From Caulochytrium protostelioides (taxonomy: Eukaryota; Chytridiomycota; Caulochytriomycetes; Caulochytriales; Caulochytriaceae): a stretch of DNA of 64,000 bases. Position 1 is the first letter of the stretch. The number at the start of each line of letters is the position of its first letter. Under the pieces are notes generated by a model, which was not told the origin of the DNA, searched no databases, and saw only the letters and a list, made by a program, of their open reading frames with translations. A program made the position numbers and the translations under genes. Shown one piece after another: positions 22,008-30,267 of the stretch. Location: NCBI GenBank assembly GCA_003615045.1, contig ML014156.1, forward strand, positions 60,188 to 124,187. Direction: 5' to 3'.

Positions 22008-23926
22008 CGTAGTATGTCACCAATTCGAGCAAGCCGACACTGGTACAAACGGGGAGCGTAATTTGACCAATTACGGAGGGGCGATAGCGCCGCCAAGCGA
22101 CAGCGCCAGGGTTGTAAGTAATGAGCCCGGAAGTGGAGTGACGCAAGATATCGGAGGGGCCGGTCTTGGTAAGATCTCGTGAGACGATATATACGAGGTG
22201 CTTGATGCGCAGCGCAGCGCGTTGTTGTGGGGATGCTCAGGGACTTAGTAGTGCCGAATCATGGAAGCAACACTTGAAACTGCTTCTCTCAGTATAAGTG
22301 GCACATCCGACTTGCCATACCATGCCATTCGGGCATTTCGGCTGCATTTGGTGGTCCTGTGGATCAATCCGGCGTGATGGCATTATTCTCTCATCGCGCA
22401 ATTACGAACTCCCCCTTATCGCCGGTGCAGGTGGCGTGTAATCTCCGATCTTGCGAGCTGGCAGTGCCAGCCAGAGCCAAAGCCATAGCACCAGCTTTGG
22501 CTTTGGCTCTGGTGTGCGGTCCAGACTCCTCAGAGCCAAGCAGAGGAAATCATTCGCCCGAAATTACATATTCTTTTTTTCTCCTCGCGTCTTCCTCACG
22601 CAAGCCAACCGGCCCCGGCTAGATGATTATATCTCCGCTGGGCGTCTCGGCGTCTCGGTCGGGAACCCCCCAGCCCCTTGACGCGCCCCCATCGTAAGGA
22701 GTCACCAGAGACAAGAGGTGAAACAGCATGACGTCGGAGCGACAGAGTGCGCTGTCTTGCTTACCCGGTGGTGTTCAGCGACGCATCCTTCGCGGAAACG
22801 TAAGAACAAAAAAATATATGGAAGGCTAGGTCCCAGTTGGCAAAGGCCATTGCACATCTCCAGTCGCCGGAAACGGAGGTTCTCTCACAGGCGCCTTTTT
22901 CTTTTGCCTTGAGAACATCGTCTCGCCGTGGGCCGCTCTACTCTCCTGACAGATGGTCAGCGGAGCCTGCCTGCCTCCCTATGCCAAACTTGTCCCTTTG
23001 GGAGCACAGACCAATTTTGGGTCATCGCACGGCGACTCATGACACGAGCTCCTTGCCGCATAGCGGTCGCCGCGACGGCCAATATTCGCTGCCGCTGATA
23101 CCGCAGCGGCCAGGAAGGCAGTTGTGCCCTGCACGTGATGACAGACCCCAAGGCGATCCTGGGAGATATGGATATCAGCGGCCCCAACTAACGCCTAGGC
23201 CGAATCATCCGTCGCCATGCGTGCAAAAATGGGCCCGGCATCAGCGGCAACTTCAGGGCCGAGTGCCGCGACCGTTGATAGACTTCGCGTCGCGTATCAG
23301 GGACAACGGTCAAGTAAGGTGGATTACCCCCCCAGCTCCAGGTCAACAAAATTTAAGAGGAAGCCACCCTCGCGGCATGGCCGCGGCATGAGATTAACAT
23401 GCCTTCGCGATTCGGCCGGCCACGATTCCCGTGCATCCCGTTCATGGTCGGCGGCACGATCACTGTATCCAATGGATTCGATGGGGATATATATATATAT
23501 AATGAATGAAATGATCGATTGATCCAGACTCCAAAGTTCCATCTGTGGCTACGGTCCACACCGACGGTCAGCAGGAGTTCTCAGCTCATCGACTCACTAG
23601 ACGTCACCTTCTAAATTAATCTTGGCATCACCCCTATACTAATACAACCCGCCTACACATCTCATCCTAGCCATCCTCCTGATTTCAATCCGTAAACGTT
23701 CATTACCCGTAGATCCTCTCGCACTCGCTCTTTAATTCCTCGTTCTTAATTCCTCCCCTCTCTAGCCTTCCACCCTTCACCTGCAGATTCGCCTACATCA
23801 CGCGCTCCATCCCTGATCTTCTCTGTCCCAAACCCGTGCGCTGTCCCTCCTTGATCCATCGTAGTCGTTGACGTACTCCTTCTTCGGTTCGATTACACTT
23901 AAACTCGACTGCCGCCATCATTCAAA
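22008..23926. other. Promoter region between MscS channel and seven-TM gene
   Basis: No supported gene. It contains the 13-bp inverted repeat listed separately, a (TA) tract at 23490-23501 and a pyrimidine-rich leader from about 23560 to 23926 that suits a fungal promoter/5' untranslated region for the seven-TM gene. A plus-strand frame at 22837-23391 is Arg/Pro-rich without a domain. Confidence 0.4.
22471..22512. repeat. 13-bp perfect inverted repeat
   Basis: CCAGAGCCAAAGC (22471-22483) and GCTTTGGCTCTGG (22500-22512) separated by 16 bases. It could form a stable hairpin in RNA or DNA. It lies upstream of both flanking genes. Confidence 0.9.
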
Positions 23927-26296
23927 ATGCACGGGTCCTTACGGATCATCGTCTTTTTGGCGATCCTGTTCGCCTCGGCGACGCGTGCGCAAGGCCAAGA
24001 AACGAGTCTCACCCAACCGAGCACGAACCGGCCAGCCGAGAATGCCGATCCCAGCCGCAGCACCGTTCAAGCAGCGGGCGGCCAACGTAACAACGGCGGC
24101 ACGGTCGGCCACCTCGCTAACCACGACGTCGCCAACCCCAGCCAAAACGACGGTAACAGTGGTGTGCCGCAGAGAGTGAATGGTGGGAGCACGTGGGAAC
24201 CTTCCCTGCGACTGACTGACCTGCCAGGTCAGCAGGTCCAACAAACCACACAGGGGGGGCAGAACTCGCAGGCCATGGCAAACCGGTCTGCACAGCCGAG
24301 TCCGCAAGATCAGCAAAAACAGCAGCAACCACCGAATGCGCAAGGTCAACAAAACCAGCAACGGCCGCCCAACCGGCAAGGCCAACAAAATCAGCAGCAG
24401 CAGCCGAATCCTCAAGGCCAACAAAATCAGCAGCAACAGCCGAACCCACAAGGTCAGCAAAACCAGCAGCAACAGCTAAACACGCAGGAAGGCCAACGGC
24501 GGACCGACAACGGCCAAACAAACCCGAATATGAGTCTTCGGGTTGACGTCAGCCAAGGGAACCCGAACCTGAATCAAAGTCCTGGCCAGGCTCCTAACCA
24601 GGCTCCTAACCAGGCTCCTAACCAAGCTCCTAACCAGGCTCCTAACCAGACTCCCGGTCAGACTCCCGGCCAGACCACCCTTCAGAACCGTGGCCAGAGC
24701 ACCAACGCAATCATGAGTATGAACCCGACTCCGGGCCAGAATCCCGGCCAGGACACTACACAAAACCTCGGCCGGACTCGGGGCTTAACCCCCAACCAGA
24801 ACGCCGCTTCGAACCGAGGTCAAACGCCGGGACAAACTCCTCCTAACGCAGTCCAGAACCTGGGCCAGCGGGCCAACCCAGGTCAAGGCCAAGGCCAAGG
24901 TCAGGGTCAGGGTCAAGGCTCTAGCGCGCGAAACCCGAACGTCTTCCGCACCGTGGTCGCCGAGCAATCCAGCCAGCCGCGCAATGCTGACAGTGACATG
25001 TTGAACAGTGACTCCGGCCGCAACACCCGCAGCGATGCAAACGGCGCGAGCGGCGCCAACAGCGCCATTGCTGGTAGCCGTGGGGAAGGCCAGCCGCCTG
25101 CTGGTGGACAGCCCTCTGCTGGGGGGCAACCGCCTACTAGCGGCCAGCCTGCTAGTCGTCTCTCGAACAATCTGCTTAGCCACGACATGACGGGCATGCC
25201 GCTCGGGTCGCAGTCGCGACTCAATGAGTCGGAGTTTGCCAGCAACGGGACCATGGCTGATGACAGCGTCACGGAGGACCTCGGCTGGGACCATACCGAC
25301 TTCGCGGGCCGTAACACGGACGGCGATGAAGACGCGTTGTCGAACGAGCAATCCACACCCGTGCTCGCTCAGACGCTGATGGCCGAAACGGAAGGCACTA
25401 CCACGGGTGCGCCCCTGGCCACCACCGACGCCTCCGGACAGAAAACGAAGGTGGCACAGCTCGTGAACACAGCAGCCGAGAAGAGCTTCATGATCGCTTG
25501 CGCCATCTTCTTTGGCCTACAGGCTCTCGCGCTAATTTTGGGCTGGTCCAAATACAACTACGCGCCGCTCCGGGCCAAGCAGCTGCCCCTGCTGACCATC
25601 TCGTTTATCGCGTCGGTCTTTTGGATGCTCGGCACGCTCCAGAGCAACCATGTTTTGGTCGCCCGCGGTGTGTACCAACGCTGCATCCTCTTTGGCGTTT
25701 GGTTCGCTCTGATGGGCATCCATGTTATGCTCTTGTGCTTCGCCTTCCGCATGATCCGCCTGTACCGCGCCTACGTGGCGCCCAAGCTGACGTCGCTGTT
25801 CTACCTCCGCCTGTTCGCCTTTACGCTGATGCTGCCCATTGTCGCTGCGGTGGGCACCGTTGTCGGATCCAAGAGCATCGCTTTCCAGCCCGCCGCTGAT
25901 GGCTCGAGCCAGTGCGTGGCACAGACCGGCTGGAAAGCCGGGACGGACGTCGTGATCGTCATCGAGCTTCTTTTCCTTGCGACCCTGAGCTGGTCCCTTC
26001 GCCGCATGCAGCACGCCTACCAGAAGCGCCGTGAGACTATTATTGGCAGCGCCGTTGTCTCGGTCACCCTCATCCTCAACATGTTCATGGGTCTGTCAGA
26101 CAGCTCCTCTGCGCGTCTCGCCGTATGTGCACTCGTCCTCATCGCAAGCAATGTTTATTTCTGGCTGTTGCTCGGCATGCCCCTGTTCAACTGCTTCTTC
26201 CGCCCCAATGCGCATCTCGACAAACCGCAGCCAAGGGCCCCATTCGAGCACCACGAACGCCCTTTCTCCGGCCAGTCGCGCAAGGGCTCGGTTTGA
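23927..26296 (+). CDS. Seven-transmembrane receptor-like protein with signal peptide and Gln/Asn-rich ectodomain
   Basis: Single exon, 789 residues; ATG at 23927 in a good context (AAAATG). Residues 1-22 form a signal peptide ending near ATRAQG. Residues 25-515 are extracellular by topology and low in complexity: GQQNQQQQPNPQ repeats, an APNQ tetrapeptide repeat, GQTPGQT and GQGQGQ runs, GGQPP repeats. From about 520 there are seven hydrophobic helices, the first around FMIACAIFFGLQALALILGW and the last around ALVLIASNVYFWLLLGMPLF, and a short cytoplasmic tail. A basic loop (RRMQHAYQKRRE) lies between helices 5 and 6. This resembles fungal GPCR-like proteins, but no diagnostic GPCR motif could be confirmed, so ligand and G-protein coupling are unknown. 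Confidence 0.75.
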   Translation: MHGSLRIIVFLAILFASATRAQGQETSLTQPSTNRPAENADPSRSTVQAAGGQRNNGGTVGHLANHDVANPSQNDGNSGVPQRVNGGSTWEPSLRLTDLPGQQVQQTTQGGQNSQAMANRSAQPSPQDQQKQQQPPNAQGQQNQQRPPNRQGQQNQQQQPNPQGQQNQQQQPNPQGQQNQQQQLNTQEGQRRTDNGQTNPNMSLRVDVSQGNPNLNQSPGQAPNQAPNQAPNQAPNQAPNQTPGQTPGQTTLQNRGQSTNAIMSMNPTPGQNPGQDTTQNLGRTRGLTPNQNAASNRGQTPGQTPPNAVQNLGQRANPGQGQGQGQGQGQGSSARNPNVFRTVVAEQSSQPRNADSDMLNSDSGRNTRSDANGASGANSAIAGSRGEGQPPAGGQPSAGGQPPTSGQPASRLSNNLLSHDMTGMPLGSQSRLNESEFASNGTMADDSVTEDLGWDHTDFAGRNTDGDEDALSNEQSTPVLAQTLMAETEGTTTGAPLATTDASGQKTKVAQLVNTAAEKSFMIACAIFFGLQALALILGWSKYNYAPLRAKQLPLLTISFIASVFWMLGTLQSNHVLVARGVYQRCILFGVWFALMGIHVMLLCFAFRMIRLYRAYVAPKLTSLFYLRLFAFTLMLPIVAAVGTVVGSKSIAFQPAADGSSQCVAQTGWKAGTDVVIVIELLFLATLSWSLRRMQHAYQKRRETIIGSAVVSVTLILNMFMGLSDSSSARLAVCALVLIASNVYFWLLLGMPLFNCFFRPNAHLDKPQPRAPFEHHERPFSGQSRKGSV

Positions 26297-26412
26297 TCGT
26301 GGCACTACGCACTTTTTTGGGAGTTCCTCCTCCCTTTCATATATCCCGTTCACCATTTCAGATGTCACGATATGTAGTTTATATTGTTTAGGATACTCAG
26401 AGCTCGCCAGGA

Positions 26413-26652
26413 TCACCCGTGAAGATTCACCCATGAGAGGGTCCAGCACGATGACCAAGGGGACCCCTCAAGTGCCCACACCGGCTCGTACGTGGCGAAC
26501 CACATCTCCAAGAATCGATGATGCGCGGTGGGCGTTGTGCCTTTGAAGCTCACCTCCGTGAGCTGCTGCAGCGACTCCTTGAGATCGCGCTGCCAAGTCT
26601 CTGACTGCCTTTGGCCTGCTCCGATGCCGGCTTCCACATCGTACTGCTGGCC
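26413..26652 (-). pseudogene. Fanzor copy D, fragment after RuvC-I
   Basis: Minus strand: QQYDVEAGIGAGQRQSETWQ, then a helical segment and FLEMWFATYEPVW. This aligns with RKQYYVKVGIKAAQKQ...ETWQ and LEVWLATYEPL of copies B and E, keeping the Trp they have lost, so D stems from a different, older copy. The D-P-G motif itself is missing; the match ends at about 26652 next to inverted 3' sequence. Confidence 0.7.
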
Positions 26653-26689
26653 ATGCAGGTCACATCAACAGCGCTATACCGCCTCCCAC

Positions 26690-26815
26690 GGACAAGCCCC
26701 CCTGCGGCTCGTAGTCGGCTCATCCGATGATAAACCGAATGCGCTACTGATTCTGTAAGGGATTCCCGGAGGGCACCAGGGAGGGTATGGTGTTCGTGTT
26801 GAGTAAGGATTGGCC
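26690..26815 (+). ncRNA. Candidate omega-RNA/3' end module of Fanzor copy D
   Basis: Plus strand, inverted relative to the copy D coding fragment. Shared blocks: CTGCGGCTCGTAGTCGGCTC followed by ATCCGATGATAAACCGAATG (26703-26742), then GGGCACCAGGGAGGGTATGG (26771-26790) and TGTTCGTGTT. The terminal hairpin is poorly kept (TTGGCCTATCTT). A 26-base A tract follows at once. Confidence 0.45.
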
Positions 26816-26816
26816 T

Positions 26817-26821
<5 letters not shown>

Positions 26822-26847
<26 letters not shown>
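26822..26847. repeat. Homopolymer A26
   Basis: Twenty-six consecutive A on the plus strand, directly after the copy D 3' module. It resembles a poly(A) tail or a simple-sequence tract; homopolymer length is subject to sequencing error. Confidence 0.9.
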
Positions 26848-27594
26848 CTAAGACCATGCTCCGATGAGTCGTCCATTTTCGATGATCGGAATGCTCCGGC
26901 GTCGGCGTCGGCGTCAGCTTTAGCTCCAGTGGCAGCGGCAGTGGCAGCGACGTTGAGCGGTGGGCGGCCATCCCGCCAAAAGAAAGGAAAGCGGGCGTCA
27001 CCACCGCCACACCAACGGCGAGCTGCGCCACCTCGTGCCGGTCGTGCCTGCGCTACCCGTGTCCAAGAGCGTTTGATTCCACCAGACGGATCGATGGAAG
27101 TGGTGATGGGGCGATCCCAAGTTCTGCCACGCCATGGGAATGCTTACCCCGCCGCATAGTGCCACCCTGGCTAGCCGGGGCGGCTGACGCGTGCTGCTGC
27201 AACGCTTTTATGTGGTTTCGTTGCTGCGGCCGATCCTTTGTGTTGCCGTGTCGATCCGACCGTATCGACAGATCGCCTTCAATTTCGCCACGGTCCTTCG
27301 CTCGGGTCAGCTGTCCATGCCTTTTGGATACACGCGTCTGCATCGTGTTGATCTTTTTGTGTCCTCTGTCTTGTGCTTTCGACGCGGTCGGCAACACTTG
27401 CAATACTCTTCGCCCTTAACGCTACTGAGTCTTCAGGTCCCTGCCCTACTTTTGAAAACTTCATTCGACGGCATCAAGACGCGTTGACCGGATCTATCTG
27501 GCAGATCGCCTGGGCTCTCTGTCATAGGGTCATCCCATATCAATCGTAAACTCTCCCCCCGCCCCGACCGCACGAGTCCAGTGCACTGAACGAT
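26848..27594. other. Promoter region of the MAP kinase kinase gene
   Basis: No gene seen in about 750 bp. Short frames on both strands lack domains. Confidence 0.4.
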
Positions 27595-28902
27595 ATGGAT
27601 GCACCACCGCCCACAACACGCCGCGTCCGGCCGAGGCCCATGCGGCTGGAGAAGGTCTCGCTCGCCGATAAAGCCCTAGCGTCACCGCAGATCGCGCTGC
27701 CGCAGGACCTCGGCAAAGTCTCGGTGAAGCTGGATGACCTCGTGGTTCTCGGCGAGCTCGGCGCCGGCAACGGCGGGACCGTTGACCAATGCCTGCATGT
27801 TCCCAGCGACTGCATCATGGCCCGCAAGGTGATCCATGTCGACGCCAAGAACTCGGTCCGCAAGCAGATTCTGCGCGAGCTGCAGATTATGCACAAGTGC
27901 AGCAGCGACTACATTGTTTCTTTCTTTGGCGCGTTCCTTAACGAAGGTGACATTCACATCTGCATGGAATACATGGACTGCGGCTCCCTAGACACCATCT
28001 ACAAAAAGACCGGTCCCATTCACGAAGACGTCGTCGGCAAGATCACGCTCGCGGTTCTCAAGGGCCTCGTGTATCTCAAGGAGAATCACGGGATCATTCA
28101 CCGCGATGTCAAGCCGAGCAACATTCTGCTGAATCGCGAGGGCGAAATTAAGATCGCCGATTTTGGTGTGTCCGGTCAGCTTATTAACTCAGTGGCCAAC
28201 ACCTTTGTGGGGACGTCGGCCTACATGTCACCCGAGCGCATTCAGGGCGGCAAGTACTCGGTGCAGTCAGACGTGTGGTCGCTCGGAATTACGATGATGG
28301 AAATCGCCCTGGGCAAGTTCCCCTTCCCACCGGAGGGCAAGCCGCTGACCGTCTTTGAGCTGCTCGAATACATTGTGAACGAGCCGGTGATCCACTTTTC
28401 CTTCAACCAGTTCACCCCGGCGTTTATCGCGTTCATGGAGCAAAGCCTCATCAAGGACCCGGCGAAGCGACCCACGCCGTCCGAGCTGCTGGACCACGAG
28501 TATGTCGTCCGCAGCGAAAGGCAGGTTCTTGATATGAAAGCCTGGGTCGCCGAGCACCTCCCACAGACGACGACGAGCACCAAGAAGGCCGCCACGGCCG
28601 CCACGCTTGCTGCGCTGGTGTCCAACGCGGCCGCCTCGCCGGACGCCAATGGCGCCAACGAGAGCGCCGCCCCGGAAAGGGGGGCGTCCGGCACGGCCGC
28701 GCCGACGGCTAATAATGCCCCGGCATCGTCGGCATCGTCCGCTGCCGCCCAAGGGAGTCCCGAGCCGAGCAAGGCACCCAAAGAGCCGCTGCATGCGACA
28801 CCAGGCATGCATAGCATGGGCCTCACTCCGCCAAGACGGCCGGACGTCGGGCCGGGCGCCGATACGAATGAAGGTCCCAAACCGACGACTAAGAATTTTT
28901 GA
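27595..28902 (+). CDS. MAP kinase kinase (MEK/Ste7/Byr1 type)
   Basis: Single exon, 435 residues, ATG at 27595. Dual-specificity kinase that phosphorylates a MAPK on its TxY loop. Landmarks: basic docking-like N terminus (TRRVRPRPMRLEKVSL), glycine loop GELGAGNGGTV (53-63), ATP lysine K78 in ARKVIHVD, IIHRDVKPSN (HRD 169-171), DFGVSG (189-194) and activation-loop sites S199 and T203 in NSVANTFVGTSAYMSPERI, the S-x-x-x-T/S pattern of MKKs. A Pro-containing insert (FPFPPEGKPLTVFEL) sits where MEKs have their Pro-rich loop. The last 100 residues are Ala/Pro/Ser-rich and disordered. Confidence 0.95.
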   Translation: MDAPPPTTRRVRPRPMRLEKVSLADKALASPQIALPQDLGKVSVKLDDLVVLGELGAGNGGTVDQCLHVPSDCIMARKVIHVDAKNSVRKQILRELQIMHKCSSDYIVSFFGAFLNEGDIHICMEYMDCGSLDTIYKKTGPIHEDVVGKITLAVLKGLVYLKENHGIIHRDVKPSNILLNREGEIKIADFGVSGQLINSVANTFVGTSAYMSPERIQGGKYSVQSDVWSLGITMMEIALGKFPFPPEGKPLTVFELLEYIVNEPVIHFSFNQFTPAFIAFMEQSLIKDPAKRPTPSELLDHEYVVRSERQVLDMKAWVAEHLPQTTTSTKKAATAATLAALVSNAAASPDANGANESAAPERGASGTAAPTANNAPASSASSAAAQGSPEPSKAPKEPLHATPGMHSMGLTPPRRPDVGPGADTNEGPKPTTKNF

Positions 28903-29071
28903 TATGTTGCTGTGGCCATCACTGAGCGAATTTTCAGGAGGGAGCACCTCGCCAGCTCCATATCCACCAGCCGAGCGCGTTTTCTTTTCTGTGAAGTGAC
29001 GAGATGATGCGCTTCGACGGCCATCTCCTCCTATATAACTTTCTTACAGCTTGTATACTTTTTAAGAACAC

Positions 29072-29110
29072 ACGTGACATGCGAGTGTCACGTATGTTTT
29101 CAGAACATAC
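29072..29110. repeat. Two adjoining perfect hairpins beyond the end of Fanzor copy C
   Basis: ACGTGACA/TGTCACGT (29072-29079 and 29086-29093, loop TGCGAG) abuts and overlaps by two bases GTATGTT/AACATAC (29092-29098 and 29104-29110, loop TTCAG). The second touches the terminal hairpin of copy C. Confidence 0.9.
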
Positions 29111-29228
29111 AGGCTCTCCCTTGAGACGACCTGACACGAACGCCATGCTCTCCTGGGTGCATCCGAGATGTCCCCTGATTTATCGTTTTATCGCCGGATA
29201 ATCCTGCCGACCACGGGCTGCAGGGGAG
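29110..29228 (-). ncRNA. Candidate omega-RNA/3' end module of Fanzor copy C
   Basis: Minus strand, downstream of the copy C stop. Terminal hairpin: outer CAGG/CCTG (29110-29113 and 29130-29133), inner TCTC/GAGA (29115-29118 and 29123-29126), same loop as copy B but with a different, still paired outer stem. It also shares the block that reads GCACCCAGGAGAGCATGGCG on the minus strand and CTGCAGCCCGTGGTCGGCAG next to the coding end. Confidence 0.6.
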
Positions 29229-29420
29229 CTAGCTCGGGGATGCGACACAGCGCTGTCGGTCTGCAATGGCCAGACAGCGATAAATGCTCAACGCGGCATT
29301 GAGATCACGGTCTACGAACTCTCTGCACGGCCGATACAGCGTCAGGCCCACTCGTCCCCGCCGCCGCGATCGGCGATGTTGGCGTGGGCGAGGACAAGGA
29401 TGGGAACGAGACGGCACAGA
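29229..29420 (-). pseudogene. Fanzor copy C, RuvC-III fragment
   Basis: Minus strand, uninterrupted to a stop at 29229-29231: GLTLYRPCREFVDRDLNAA then LSIYRCLAIADRQR. The D-R-D-L-N-A-A motif is the final RuvC motif of TnpB/Fanzor with its catalytic Asp intact, the best-kept version in the window. Upstream sequence (to about 29537) stays open but no longer aligns, so only the C-terminal end of the nuclease is present. Confidence 0.75.
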
Positions 29421-29433
29421 CGGTCGCGGCCTT

Positions 29434-29453
29434 GACGCAGACGAGTCTGCGTC
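29434..29453. repeat. 9-bp near-palindrome
   Basis: GACGCAGAC/GTCTGCGTC with a two-base centre, next to the degenerate upstream edge of Fanzor copy C. Confidence 0.85.
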
Positions 29454-29454
29454 A

Positions 29455-30267
29455 TGCTGATGCGGCGTTCGCTCATCCTCAACACATTGCGGCACTTTCA
29501 AGCCATATTTTTCAACATGAGCGCGACATCCAGCCAAACCTCATCCAGCGCATCGCATGGGGGTCAACTGTTCCGGCGGTACCGCGGCAGCGCGGACGCC
29601 GCCACCACGACAGGACCCCCGGCCTACGGCACGCCTCCAAGTCGGGCGAGCGGCGATGTCGGCGGCGGCGGGTTCAGTAGCGCGGCGACGGCGCCCCCCG
29701 CCCCCCCGTACGTGCTTAAACACATGGGCTCTTAAGAACCGATTTTAGTAGTCCACAGCCTGCTCGCGCGCAGTGATATCACTGAAATGCGCGATCACCC
29801 ACTGAACCTGCTCACGTCCGACAAATACACGTCGGTGGTTGCGAAGATGCCAGCGCCGGTCCTTTATAGACAAGCGGAGCGGACTGTTCTTGGACCACCA
29901 GACGACTTAGTCAAAGGGCGTTTCGGTGCTCAAATGCATCACGTGGGCCGGCAGGCGGCTTTCGGCCTGCACCTGCTTGCTTGGGCTGCGCCGCGATGCT
30001 ATCTCGCCGGCGCTGTGGGTGGCCGGCACGGTGGCGTGTTGGGTGAGGTCCGCGACATTGGCGGACGAATTGCCGAAGCGATCTCCAGGTGGACAAAGGC
30101 TGACAGCATCAGCATGGTCAGATGGATCGGCAGGTTCGTCGTCGTCATCGCATGGGAGTGCACATCCTTCATTCCGTAGACGGGTGTTCTGGCAGAAGGC
30201 GCGCTCGTACTGCGGTCGCGGCTCTGCTGCGCCACCCCTTGCGCGCTGAACTTATCGATCGAATCCA
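29455..30267. other. Region downstream of the PAS-domain gene
   Basis: A small plus-strand frame (ATG 29517 to 29735, 72 codons, Ser/Ala/Gly-rich) is not assignable. On the minus strand 30286-29999 stays open and would continue the PAS protein in another frame (see that entry). Confidence 0.3.

Noticed and set aside
26822-26847. Poly(A) tail of a retroposon
   Set aside because: No reverse transcriptase, processed gene copy or target duplication is visible beside it.
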